Shown in pieces: positions 1 through 11,110 of a DNA stretch of 64,000 nucleotides (its first letter is position 1; every line of letters begins with the position of its first letter). The notes below the pieces were generated by a model. It was given only the letters and a program-made list of their open reading frames with translations, was not told where the DNA came from and did no database searches. The DNA is from Alentia gelatinosa (lineage: Eukaryota > Annelida > Polychaeta > Phyllodocida > Polynoidae). The stretch covers positions 136,595,118-136,659,117 of the forward strand of contig OX465579.1 in NCBI GenBank assembly GCA_950022655.1, written 5' to 3'. The position numbers were made by a program, and so were the translations under genes.

Positions 1-1895
1 TATGCGTGATGCCTACAGTACTGAAGAGTGGAGGGGGAGGGGTATGCGCACCCCCTTCCCCGCAACACTGCTCCCCAACCCTCATCCATCACTGAAATCG
101 ATCCGAATTGAAATTCGTGTCGGTGAAATGTACACCAGCCCGGAACATGTGTTGTCAATTTCGCCTCACGCGCCCTCCGTGATCGGGAAATAATGCCAAG
201 TCTTTCCAAGCGCCCATTATTAATTACTGCCCTTTTCCCAGGCCGTAGGGGCCACCATCACCCGTATCCCCAGTGTGTAGAGTGTTCTGCGAGGAGAGGG
301 GGTAGGAGGCCATGACTGGCGGGGTGCTTGTGTCTATGAACAAGTTGAATCGACAGAGAGAGAGATGCAAGACTAATTTAATTACCCCATTACATGAGAT
401 GGTTGGGCGTGCGCTTTGGGGGTTGTTGGCTGGGGTTGATGATGAATTCGCTTTGCTATCCAGAGCCGCGGAGAGCCCATCAATATTCTCCCGGCAGTAG
501 GCCGGGGAGCTGAGTGGGGCGACAGCCGTGGCCTCCTTTATTACGCTATACAGTAATAACTTTAGACTGGCGATTACGTACTAGAAGCGCAGCCATTAGG
601 CATCGTCACTGTGAAAACCAGACCATAGTTACTTCCCTGTAGCCTATGTAATGTGTACAGTCTGTACACTGAAATGTAAACACGAGTTTCCCAGATTTAG
701 CTATTACTTAAATGATACTCAAAGGCGTGGTTATGTTATGGCTCAAAAAATGTATGATAAAAATTATTCACGTTTACGATTTTCATTCATTTTTGAAATT
801 ATTCCGAGGAACTTCTTCGGCATATAATTATCCTGTTAATTGCTATATATCTAAACAGGTCTTCGTATGTTGCAAATTAGGATCATTTATCTCATTACTA
901 TTTCCTCAAGAACACGCCTTATATAGAGTATGCGATTCTAAAAAAACTAACAAGTTACACCGCTGATATGGCCATAAAAGAAGCAAATCATAGCAAAATC
1001 GGACATTTGAAACAAACAACAAAGATATCAAATTCGTGTTAATAATCTCTGTAATATTTTAATTGCCTACCTGGGCGAACTCCAGACAGATAGAAACATA
1101 CACAACAAAAACAAACTGAGATCGTTGATATCGTCGAACAAATGGAGACAGCCGCAAAGACGGTCGTGGATGGGATGGGCCAACGATTCTACTGTATTTC
1201 CACAATTTCCATGGGTAATTTGCCTTCGCAGTTCACTATTAAAAATATGTCCAGTGACTACCATACAAGTCTCTAATCATAAGGGCTGAGATATTACTTA
1301 ATACAATTCAGTGATGTTATTACACCATCTTATATTCCTCTATTGTCAGTTTTGAGCAGGGTGAAAATGTCAAATTGTCCATCATGTAATACATGATAAA
1401 AATAAAGGCAAATTTAGTCTTTTTCAGTGTAAATATGTATCCTGTGTCTGTGTTGCTATTTCTTTGTGATTTTCTTCGTTTATATAGTTAAGTACTTTCA
1501 CCACGTATTTGCGTCCATTTCGCATAGAAGTCCTCTTTAAATATCTTGTTGAATAAAAAATTCTAGAAACGCAAGGAAGACATTCCAGTATGGCGTCTAT
1601 TGTAGAACAGGTAGTTTCCCCTGTATTCACATAAAGTTGATAGTCCATTTCACTCTGTTGCACCTCTCGTACTCTTAATAATCTTATATTTCTTAATAGC
1701 TTAAATATATACACAATTATATGTACACACGTCAACCAGAATATCAGCATCCTCTAGGAGGCATTGAAATCCATTTCTCATTCATTCATAATGTACAATA
1801 TCTCCTCCGTAAAGCTTGCGCGCCAATATAGATATTTAATTGAAACATCATTCGGGGTTTAATTGTTCATTTTCCAGCAGTCTTGGACAGTATTA
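1..1895. other. intergenic, nothing recognised
   Basis: Only short open frames without recognisable domains lie here. Base composition is AT-leaning apart from the first 350 bases. I see no gene, repeat or RNA that I can support. It is the 3' flank of the zinc-finger gene on the minus strand, so part of it may be 3' UTR. Confidence 0.5.
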
Positions 1896-1901
1896 TTTAT
1901 T
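1896..1901 (-). terminator. candidate poly(A) signal of the NET zinc-finger gene
   Basis: On the minus strand this reads AATAAA. It is the first canonical hexamer I noticed downstream of the stop codon, about 750 bases away. That is a plausible 3' UTR length, but a single hexamer in AT-rich DNA is weak evidence and no transcript is available. Confidence 0.25.
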
Positions 1902-2646
1902 TTTTATCGTTCGTGGTAACCAGCCACAGAACCTCTCTGTCTATGAGGAGAAATTAAACAACAACAAGCACAAAAAAGAAGAGGAAATCCCATTGCTGGC
2001 GGATGAGTTGATGGAGGGTGAATGTTCATGATGATTATAATATATAACAATGTGAGCGGCCCGATAAAGAAAACGGCATTACTGGGTCCTTGACGATCAT
2101 TCTCGGGGGTGAAGATGAGTATACGATGAGAACGTTATTGGATTGTCCAATGGCATTTAGACAAAAGAAAAAAGTGATATTCTGTCCACATACAATTGTC
2201 ACTACCGTGAGAGCCATGTTCCCTTGGTGTGAATAGCCTCCATTGCATTCATAGTGAGTAGCAGTGAGCAAGCACGGAGAAGGATTCCCTGGCTATGTGC
2301 CAGTTATCTCTGGCATCTTCCACCATTCGATGACGTTTTACCCAGTCCATAGTTCTCTCGCTGTTTGACTCTAGTCTTTCTTCTCTACACCTTATCGTTT
2401 AACTTGGTGTGTTTTTTTAAATGAAACGAGGCCCTGCCATGACGTGAATCTTCACCATCTTCAAATACAAGCGCTGTATGGACCTTTTTTTGCTGCAGAA
2501 ATAGTAGTCTTACATATGGTGTATATATAACTGAGAGTCAACGGTGGTGTGATAGATCGCTGTCTGGGGGTAGGTGGTGTGCCGCATTTTAAATCATTAC
2601 AGTTTTATATAGTTTTTATACACTACTGCTATGATTCCCAGTAATT

Positions 2647-4341
2647 TCATGGCACCGCGCCGAGCCTTTGTCCGTAGAGGGCGGCGTAGGGGGAGTAATA
2701 AGCACCAAGTGAGGGCGCGCCGGGCAGGCCCGGGAGAGTGGGCTGGGCGCTGTGCAGTCCTGATAGGGGTGACTTGTTGTAGGGGTGGTACCGAGAGGCG
2801 GCCAGCAACGTGTTGGGGCTCATACGACCATACGCCTGTCGGATGGAGTTGGGACTGAGCGAGCCGGGCGTGCTGGCGTAGTGCGAGTGGCACGCCGCCG
2901 CCGCGGTCGCCAGATGGGACGGCATGGAGAGGCCGGGTACACCCGGGTAGACCGCCGCCTGCATGGCTGCCAGCGACGCCGCGGTGTCGCTGCTCGCCGT
3001 GTGAGTCCGTAGGTGCTGGAGGAGCTCCTCCGACGTGGAGAAGCGCTTCCCGCAGTAGTCTGAACCAGCAACCCAGTTGCACACATAGGCCATGGCGTGG
3101 TGGCCAGGTAGGACCCCGAATGCGTGCGGGTAGAGAGAGGACGCCGCCGCCGACGCCCCGAGTCCACTCAGCGCCGCCATGCTGCCCAATCCGCCTGCGC
3201 TCAGCGCCGACGCCACCGAGCTAGGAGGAAGCGGCGTGGCGCCGGGCAGTTTTTCGTGGTTGCACTGCGTACAGCCGGCGGCGCAGGTAGCGCCAGCCGA
3301 CGTGAGCGCGCATTGCTGCATGGTGATCTGGCAGTTCGTGCAATAAGGGTCCCGGCAGATGGGTACCAAGGTGGTGGCACCGGAAGTGGTCTTGACGCGT
3401 GCGTACGTGTATGGCGCCAGACCCGCATGCGCGCCGTGTTTGGCTGCCGCAGCAGCCGTCATGGCTGAGTGCGCCGAGTAGGCAGAATGCGCGTGCATGG
3501 AGGCGGCGTCCAGGTGATGCCCAAGTCCGAGCGGTAGACAGCCGGCGTAGGCTGCTGAGAAGCCCGGTGCCAGCATGCTGGCCGGGTGTGGGGAGGGTAG
3601 CCCGTCTAGGGGCTTGAGCATGGATGAGGCGAGGCTGGAGCTGACCGACAGGGGCATGGACGTGGAGGAGGAGAGCCCACCGGTAGAGGAGCCTCCCACT
3701 CCGGCCGAGGACGAGGAGGACGTGGGGAGGCCACCAGCCGAGGCCGACAGCTTAGCGGCGGCGTTGGCCGACTCCTGGTGGTTCACCTCCAGGAGCATGT
3801 TACCACAGCTGAGACTGATGCGGCTGTTGGAGTTGAGCCCGGCCGAGGAGCGGCCCGTACTGCCGCCACCGCTGGAGCTCCCCGTGTGTGCGCCGGCGCT
3901 GCCCGCCGACCCGTTATCCTTCTCCCGGTCTCGCTCCCGCTCGCGATCCTTGGCGCTGGAGGAAGACGTCGTCTCGGGCGTGGAGGAACCCTTCCGGGAC
4001 CCTGGAGAATGAGCTATGGGTACGAGCGGAGGGATGTCCTTGGGAGGCGGTGCCCGGAAGCTGGATTTGGAGGAGGTGTCAGACCCTGGAGACCGCGCCC
4101 CGTCGCCTTTCTCCTCCCTGGTTTTGGCCTCTCCTCCGGCGCTGGAGGGAGACTTGCTGCGGGCTTTGTCTGACGAACCCGCTGAAGACTCCTCCGACTT
4201 GTGGCTTGGCGAGGACCTGGCCTTGGCATCCTTGGCGGACTTCTCCAGGGGCGGGATGAGGGACTTGGAGGGAGTTGTGTCCTTGCCTATGCTGCTACAC
4301 GTCTGTGCCAAGAGCGCCAGGGGCGACTTCTTGGCATCCAA
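2647..4341 (-). CDS. NET-family zinc-finger protein (noc/elbow/ZNF503-703 type), coding exon 2
   Basis: This is the 564-codon final exon; joined to the 22-codon exon 1 it gives about 586 aa. It opens with the NET signature LDAKKSPLALLAQTC. A Ser/Lys/Glu-rich disordered stretch and an Ala/Ser-rich middle follow. A Cys-rich box similar to the Sp/buttonhead box (ICRDPYCTNC through CTQC) lies near residues 350-382. The family's atypical C2H2 finger lies at about residues 443-469, with Cys-X8-Cys spacing and then His-X3-His. The C-terminus has RYHPY and YYSPYAALYGQR, also typical. Family members are nuclear transcriptional repressors recruiting Groucho/HDAC partners in limb, tracheal, eye and neural patterning; that role is inferred. 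The usual Groucho motif FKPY is not seen: the corresponding spot reads FRAP. The exon starts after an acceptor ending TTTAACAG. TTG (Leu) is the first exon codon, not the start. The stop is TGA at 2,647-2,649. Open frames on the other strand here are shadows. Confidence 0.93.
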   Translation of the reverse strand: MDAKKSPLALLAQTCSSIGKDTTPSKSLIPPLEKSAKDAKARSSPSHKSEESSAGSSDKARSKSPSSAGGEAKTREEKGDGARSPGSDTSSKSSFRAPPPKDIPPLVPIAHSPGSRKGSSTPETTSSSSAKDRERERDREKDNGSAGSAGAHTGSSSGGGSTGRSSAGLNSNSRISLSCGNMLLEVNHQESANAAAKLSASAGGLPTSSSSSAGVGGSSTGGLSSSTSMPLSVSSSLASSMLKPLDGLPSPHPASMLAPGFSAAYAGCLPLGLGHHLDAASMHAHSAYSAHSAMTAAAAAKHGAHAGLAPYTYARVKTTSGATTLVPICRDPYCTNCQITMQQCALTSAGATCAAGCTQCNHEKLPGATPLPPSSVASALSAGGLGSMAALSGLGASAAASSLYPHAFGVLPGHHAMAYVCNWVAGSDYCGKRFSTSEELLQHLRTHTASSDTAASLAAMQAAVYPGVPGLSMPSHLATAAAACHSHYASTPGSLSPNSIRQAYGRMSPNTLLAASRYHPYNKSPLSGLHSAQPTLPGLPGAPSLGAYYSPYAALYGQRLGAVP

Positions 4342-5835
4342 CTGTTAAATAGACAAAAAGAGATTTATTAAGCAACATAATCATTGACTCGCATGCATAA
4401 ATCAAACACACCAGGGTTCTATGAAACATAGGTATTGACATACATCAGAATACGTTAAATATGATTCAATGTTTGGAATATTCCATGTCCTAAATAATTT
4501 CATTTTTAGAGATACAAAAGAATTAAGCCTTTCCTTCAGAATAACATCCTGAGTCTTATGATCTCGTAGCTGTAGTGTTTGAGTGTGGTCTGACTTAATT
4601 AGGTCAGCTACCTGTCAGTGGCCAATTTCTCTATACCAGGTATATCTTTGTCACCTAGAATCGAGAAGTATATGTAACTATGGAAGAACAGATATTATTA
4701 GTTCTATGGAATTGTCCTTCGTGGATAGTTGTCAGAACTAATGTAAGGGGGGAGATCATTCAATGAATCTTTATGTGAAAACAGTGGTTCTCTTTCCCGT
4801 CGTTGGGGGCAGCACAGACCGGACCCCAGTCACAGCACCACCCAACCACCACAATAAAATATCCCTCCTCTCATTAGGAAAGCCAACTAATCATCCAATC
4901 TGACAGAGTATGTTATTCATTAAATTAAGTAAATAGTTATGTAAATCACTCATGATTTCAAATGAGGCCTTCCCACGATAGTTCACTCTTACCAGATCGG
5001 GTGGCAAGTTGATGCCGGGAGGAGTACAAATTCCTGACACAGGGGGCGCCACTGGCTGGGCGGATCTCACCAGACTTTATGCTGTCGTGGTGGCTAAAAC
5101 ACCAAGGGAACTAGCTATCCCGAACCCATCGTCCTCAATCCTATTAACACACACCTTTCTAGTAGGGCTTGTCACGAAATGACAGAGACACCCACCCATT
5201 ACAACTACCAGTGGTCCATTCTTAACCAACCCCATATTTTCCTGCGTCGTGTCATGAAGCTATTTTGATGATGTGACTCAGGCCATTTACTGACCAGGAT
5301 CTAAATGTATAGCAGAGTAAGGCTTCCCATGTGTACAAGTAGTGCTGCTGCTAGCAGTACTCCAGTGTTGGTAGTGTTGGGGATCTGACTCGTGTCGGTG
5401 GGCGCCGCTCAGCTGAACTGAGTGGGATCTCACTTGCGCAATGTGGCAGCAGGCAGCGAGCGGTCCCTTTAAGAACTCTCCCCGCTCAGGTTAATCTAAT
5501 GAGCCCACCTTTTTGAATGGACTTGCTATGGAACGGGCGGAGAAACAGTTTCACAGTTTCCTATTGTACTAGAGTTAGCCTCAGCCCATGTACATGTTAC
5601 AGGGGATAGAAAGAGCTAGGATATATTGAAGTGATGTTTGTTTACATTCTGGAAAATTATCAGAAATCACCAACAAAAGAGTAATGCGAGTTTAGAAGGT
5701 GAATTCGGCGCATAGGACGATATTGACAGTGGCGATCGTCCAATGTTAATGGGATAAGAGGACACAAATGTAGTACTGATGCTGATGGTCAGTGGTGGGT
5801 GTGGGGAGGACAGTGCTCCGGACAGTAAAACTTAC
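4342..5835 (-). other. intron of the NET zinc-finger gene
   Basis: The minus-strand intron begins GTAAG at 5,835-5,831 and ends CAG at 4,344-4,342, with pyrimidine-rich sequence before the acceptor. It is phase 0 and falls exactly between the PLPTT and LDAKKSPL motifs, which are continuous in known family members. I see no gene inside it. A GC-richer patch around 5,340-5,480 is unassigned. Confidence 0.88.
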
Positions 5836-5901
5836 CGTGGTGGGCAGCGGCTGGAGGTAGTCCGGGTGCAGATACTGCGAGTGTGACGATGAGGTGAGCA
5901 T
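5836..5901 (-). CDS. NET-family zinc-finger protein, coding exon 1
   Basis: This 22-codon exon is too short for ordinary ORF calling. It begins with ATG at 5,901-5,899 and ends in frame at a GTAAG donor. Its last residues are QYLHPDYLQPLPTT, matching the conserved N-terminal motif of noc/elbow and ZNF703 that precedes LDAKKSPLALLAQTC. The frame stays open upstream to a TAG near 6,026-6,028 with no further Met, so this ATG is the best start. The protein therefore lacks the longer N-terminal extension of vertebrate members and resembles the short insect-type start. Confidence 0.88.
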
Positions 5902-7010
5902 GGCGGCGTGGCGGTGAGACTCGGCCGACGACTGTGGGTTAAGTACGAGTCCGGACCCACTGGCCGGTAGGTAGGACTCGTAACCCGAATACCTTGCCAG
6001 TGTCAGGCAGTTGTAGGTACTCCTCTAGTGCGGTCCAACGGCCGCCCAAGTTGCTCGACGACGAACTCAGCACGGAGCAGAGAAGCACAACAGTGATAGG
6101 ACTCCAGTCTGCAGGTGGGGGAGAGTGACTCCTCCGGGTGGAGCGTGTGACAGCGGTGGCGTCCGTGGTGCTGGTAATATCCGTGTTTGTGCGTGTGGTA
6201 AGTAACAAATCCACTGACTGATAATCAACAACACTGGAGCAGAACTATGTAGCTGAGCTCTACTCTGGTTCGGGTAGTGGTAGCACGTAGTAGTAGTAGT
6301 CGTATGAGCTAACGGCTTGCTGCGTGCGTAGACGTATCCTCACGGGCGACACGCACTTACTGAGCTCCAACGACTGACTGAAGCGTTGTTGGGGCGGGCC
6401 TCCTGTTTTAGCAAGCCTGGCGCCTCCTGGTGGTGTGCTGCGGCAGTGGCGGAGGTAAGCACCTCCCCCTTTCGCTCGGGGGGCCCCTGGGGTGTCGACG
6501 CGCTCACATAAATTTGCCGGCCGACACTTGTGAATTACCCGGCGAGATGAAACGCGCCGCGCCGCCCTCCAATCAAATCGTAAATTAGGCCCGGCGACGC
6601 GACGCGCTGCGATTGGAGGAGCCCCCAATGGCCCGCCCCGGTGGGACTCCACCAGGGGGCGTGCGTGTGACGGCGGCACGGACCAATGAGATGGCGCGTC
6701 GCAGCGGCTGGCGGCCCGCCCCCTCCCGCCTGTCACCTTGTTGACGGGCCATCACTCAGGACGCCAGGCTGCCTGTCAATCACCGCCGATTTATGGCCGC
6801 TTTTGTTACTAATGTATACACGGTAAATGGGGGAGTGGTGCGGGCGGCGGCAGCCGGCAGAGACCGCGGGAGGCCCGGACGAAATGGCGAAGAGCGCGCC
6901 GTGAGAGCGAAACGGGCCAACACCGCGTCTAATCGGCGAAAATGAACGCCATTTGGGCACTTCGCAGGAAAGGCAGCTGTCTGGCTGGCTTACAGTGCCA
7001 GTCGGGCTGA
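5902..7010 (-). promoter_or_regulatory. 5' UTR and CpG-rich promoter flank of the NET gene
   Basis: Bases 6,300-7,000 are GC- and CpG-rich compared with the surroundings. They contain a cluster of CCAAT/ATTGG elements (about 6,569, 6,611, 6,625 and 6,683) and no convincing TATA box near the start, as expected of a CpG-island promoter. A PBX/MEIS-type site (CTGTCAATCA) at 6,773-6,782 is followed by TTTATGGCC, a posterior-Hox-like site, and CTTTTGTTA, a SOX-like site. The transcription start is not visible. Confidence 0.5.
6773..6783 (-). promoter_or_regulatory. PBX/MEIS-type composite site
   Basis: The minus strand reads GTGATTGACAG, matching the TGATTGACAG consensus of PBX-PREP/MEIS dimers. 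The same word recurs at 10,858-10,888 and, shortened, at about 14,893. This is a motif match only. Confidence 0.4.
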
Positions 7011-8030
7011 ACAACTTGGTGGATAAATGTGGTTTAGTTCTTTGGGTTCCAACCTAGCCTCCCTGCGCGCCAATACACGCCATGTTACCACCCACCCCTC
7101 GACTTCTCAATTTCTCCAAGAAGTATTGAAAGACAACGTTGCCGCATTGGAAATGAAAATATGTCTAGATGTTGTTAGATTTTGTGTGACCTAGCAGAAG
7201 GCAGGGCACGATGTGTAATAAAATGATGTGGGAGACATTAAATCTTTGAAAATTGTATCTCAGTGGAACATGTAATACTAGGTAACTTTTTTTTATCACC
7301 GGTTATGTCAAACGACCTTCGAGGGGAAGCGGTGACAGTACGGATGACTTAGATTGGCCCGATCCTCGTGTCCTATCCTTCGGCCCCTGCCCCCCTATCC
7401 GCTTACCTTACCCCTCCAACTACCAGAGGAAGGTTACATATTGTTATACATTTATCCAATGTCCTCCTTTGGCACCCTAATGCTGACAAAGGCTCTTCAA
7501 AACATTACTAAGGTAAGTACCTCGGATAAATACCTATTTCATTTTCTACTGAAATTTCATAATCTGGTGACTATCTGTACACCTCACCTCTTACAAATAT
7601 TCGTATAGACTGGAAATTTTCCTCTCACATTAACTCAGCGACTGAGGCTATATGAGATGTAGAAGATATGACTACAAGGTGCGAATGATGCGAAGTACAG
7701 ATATGTATGTCCGTTGACGAGTTGAGTGGCGGGGAGTGCTGGGGAAGGTGTACCATACACATCCCAACTCCATGTCTAACTTCCAGCACCTCCTCCCATC
7801 ACTTCCAGAGCCACCCTGCTGGGTACCCCTACGTCAAACAGCTAAGTCAGCTGACACTAATCGCTCCAGGGGAGGAGGAGGCAGGTCTACCCCGCTTTTC
7901 TCCACACTTCAAAAGGGCCAGGCATATTATTGGGATGCTTATCAATCAATCTGGCCTACGGGAGGTGGATGGGGTGTGGGTGGTTATTGGGAGGGGGGTG
8001 TTTGGAAACAGATTGGGATTGACACGCCGT
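7011..8030. other. intergenic, nothing recognised
   Basis: No domain-bearing frame is seen. The open frames here have no recognisable features. Confidence 0.5.
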
Positions 8031-8170
8031 GAGGGGTCTTGACGTGCGCCTGTTGACAGATCGCACAATTAGAGGGCGCTGATCAAAGCACGCCGCCTGG
8101 CGGCCGCTATCGGGCGGCGATAAACAGCCCGCTGAAACCCTATCTGGACAAGGCGAGTCGACAAGGTGGG
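8031..8170. promoter_or_regulatory. candidate cis-regulatory patch
   Basis: This is a short GC-rich block in AT-leaning DNA with tightly packed sites: CTGTTGACAG, CAATTAG (homeodomain), GATCAAAG (TCF/LEF-like) and GATAAACA (Fox-like). Lying about 1 kb beyond the NET promoter flank, it could be an enhancer. Without alignment to relatives this is only a suggestion. Confidence 0.25.
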
Positions 8171-10590
8171 GCAGGAAGGAGAAGGGAGAGAGCCCTGGTT
8201 TGAACGTCTCAACCGACCTACCGCCGACCACCCCCCCCCCCCCTCCCCCCTCCTACCTCCCCACTTCCATCTCCAATAGCACCCCCCCCCCCCTCCCCCA
8301 ACTCTCTCAAACACACAGCCAATCCCCCATCCCGACACATCCTGTTCACACCCCCAATACCATCCAGGTTGGAGACATTAATTTGACCAGACTTGAATAG
8401 ACCTCTATCTTGTAGAAGGGACCGAGTTGTCGTAGCGAGGATAGGGGTGTGCCAGGACCACAGTTGGGAAGGGGATGGTTGATGAGGGACATCTGGAACT
8501 ATTTACGATCCACTAACGGCTGATATTTGTTGTCTTTCTTTGTCACCTATACATCGCGATCTCATACTAAAGTAATCCATTCTCCTAAAGAAGCCCGTTT
8601 AATGGCGGAATTAAACGTGTGAATCTCCCACAAAGCTGGCCCCATAATGTCGACATGAACCAGAAGCAGTCTTATGTGTACATGCACTAAGATTTGAATT
8701 ACGTTGGGTGGGGATGATCAGGCATCGTTAACGTATGCCATCTTAATCTACTTTGTTATATCCGCGGATGTATTACTCACTTACAGATTCTACTAACTAA
8801 TAAGTGTACATCCGCGTCGTGCGAGGAGCATTGAGCTGGTGGAAGCACACGACTGTGCTGCCTCCTGGTGAGAAACAGAGGAAGCGCGGGACACCTTCCA
8901 CGTGTCGGGAATCAGTGGCTTCTCAAGGCACAGTCGGGAAGAATGTTCTTCTCTCACACACAAACTGATCACTGTCCTCTAAAGATATTCCTGTGCCAAA
9001 TAATTGAATATTGATGAAACATGTTACGAACCAATCTCTATGTTAATCATTGAAATTGCAACAATTTGTTGTTGAGATTTCCCTGTCCCTGGCAATGTCC
9101 CCTAAATTTCTCCCGGAAAAGCACTATCAATCATGTACTTAAGTAATAGCAGATGTGTAAGAGGAATAATGACATATTCTTTTGTCGAGAGGTAGGCATG
9201 GCCGTATATTGACATTCTGTTCTATGTACGTACTCATATCAACATTTGATCTAAATGTGCATGTCGATAACTTTCAAAACAGGGCGGACATTCCTCGATA
9301 CCTGTTGGACAGGAACTTAAAACAGAGTATTTACTTCTTCACGTTCAAGTAATTGATCAGAGGTATTCCGTATCAGCTTTTAAAATTCACTCTCTCTCAT
9401 AGACTATAAATCTTGAAAACCCCTGTGTCACTTTTAAAAGGTGAAAATATGTCCCGGTTCCATTGACGTTATAACAACACAGGAATGGAGTGCCAAAATA
9501 AGTTTGTTGCTGAAATATTCATATCAGATAATGTAGGCTTTGTTCTGTTTATAACTTACAAAACATAGAATGGATATATTGGAAACACAAGGGGGTCAAT
9601 AAAACACCGAATATGAGACAACATAAGCAAAGTATAACACAGAACACATGCCTAAAATACGCAGTAAAGCTGGACATTGAAATAATTATTTATTCATCTA
9701 CTTTGGATATCTGGCAAGGGTATCCGGGAAGTGGTTTTGTGTGCCTGTTATATATTCATTGTAGTTATTTTTCTTGAAATGAAAATTGAATGGGCTTCAA
9801 GAATTCCTCACTGCCTACTGATCGTTGTGTCGCATTCACTACGGTAATTCTACCTGTGTGGTCCCCTAGCTCCCGTTACCTGTTGTTTCACATTCAAGTC
9901 TCCACCAGTCTTCAGCCGTCCTCAGTTTTCATGATGTTGAAGTTTTAAAAGACCCGAAGCAACGGATGGAATGGAGACTCGTGAAGACCAGTTGCATTAC
10001 ATTCACCCTTTTAAGATTCGCCATATGATTACCCACCAATACTTACATACCGATACACACAAATGCACACTGACCAAACAAGAATGCACATATCCACCAC
10101 CACCACCACCACTACCCCTCGACGCTCAGTTCTGTGTAGACAATCATATCTCTTCATGATTGATGAGATTTTATTTTAAGTACATAACCTTCTTTTACTT
10201 GATAAAATTGGTGCTTTGCTTGTGGGTTATAGCGGTAATTACATGAATTCCTCTTCCGTTTGTTGATTGCAATACACGTATACTATAGCTTCGGAGTTTT
10301 AACCTTGCATTACTTTTTTCAAAGGTCTAAAATAAATCTTGTATTCCTCTGCCTTACCCTTGTTCTTTGTCCCTCACCCTCTGTGTATGTTTGCCCTGTG
10401 TTGTCATGGCGACGGATGGAGTCACTCAATGACTGGGAGGGGCATTTCCAGCTCACAGCTATGTGAGAAATGTGTTTAGTGCTATTGACAAGTCCTCAGA
10501 CTTCTACACGGCTCCTCCCTCTACACTACGACCATGACCCCCGCTCCCTGAACCACCCTCCAGTTCATTTCCTCTCTTCACCACACGACA
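8171..10590. other. intergenic, with C-rich runs near 8,230-8,300
   Basis: Poly-C/CT runs lie at about 8,229-8,246 and 8,282-8,296. The rest is AT-rich with no coding signature or repeat that I recognise. Confidence 0.5.
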
Positions 10591-10599
10591 TCACCGTGC

Positions 10600-11110
10600 G
10601 AATTTCCTTAACCGGAAGTAGCTTCAGCCTGACCTACTTTAGCACCACCTCGCCGCCTAGTGAGCAAACGGGGCGGCTAATTGCTTGCTGGCCGGTACCC
10701 ATCGGTCTAAGTAAATTAACGCCTATCAGGAGGGGCGCTGGCTGGGTACCAGCGGCTGTTTATAGCGGACGCCCCGGTCGACGTCTATCTTGCACCCCAG
10801 TCACAATAACATTGACACTCGAGAGCCGACCGCTTACTTCAAAGGCACCGCGGAATGTGTCAATCACGCGGCTGGCGAGTGATTGACAGGAGGCTTAAGG
10901 GGGGCAACCGGCGTGGGCAAACACCCCCCACCTCCAAGCTTCCCCTTCTCCCGCGGACCGCCACACACCAACACCAGTACCTCAAAACAACCGCACCTCC
11001 CCTCCATTCCCTGTTCACTCAGCCTACCACAGTTCACCGCAACACCTCCAACGTATACCGCTAGGGGGCGGGCTTCAAAGCCGCGCCGCCGCTGGCCACA
11101 GACCGTAGCG
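10600..11110. promoter_or_regulatory. candidate cis-regulatory patch (GC-rich)
   Basis: This GC-rich island contains homeodomain-like TAATTG and AAATTAAC, a SOX-like ACAATAAC, a TCF-like TTCAAAGG, a GATA-like TATCTT and the paired PBX/MEIS sites at 10,858-10,888. The open frames across it are low complexity and show no domains, so I read it as non-coding regulatory DNA. Confidence 0.3.
10858..10888. promoter_or_regulatory. perfect inverted repeat of two PBX/MEIS-like sites
   Basis: TGTCAATCAC and GTGATTGACA are perfect 10-base reverse complements separated by 11 bases. Each arm contains the TGATTGACA core, so two composite sites face each other. Confidence 0.45.

Noticed and set aside
2597..4348. 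Several 60-160 codon frames on both strands across the NET exon
   Set aside because: They overlap a strongly supported coding exon and owe their length to its GC-rich, low-complexity composition.
5939..6214. 91-codon minus-strand frame upstream of exon 1
   Set aside because: It is in a different phase from the NET start and has no conserved motif; the region is best read as 5' UTR and promoter.
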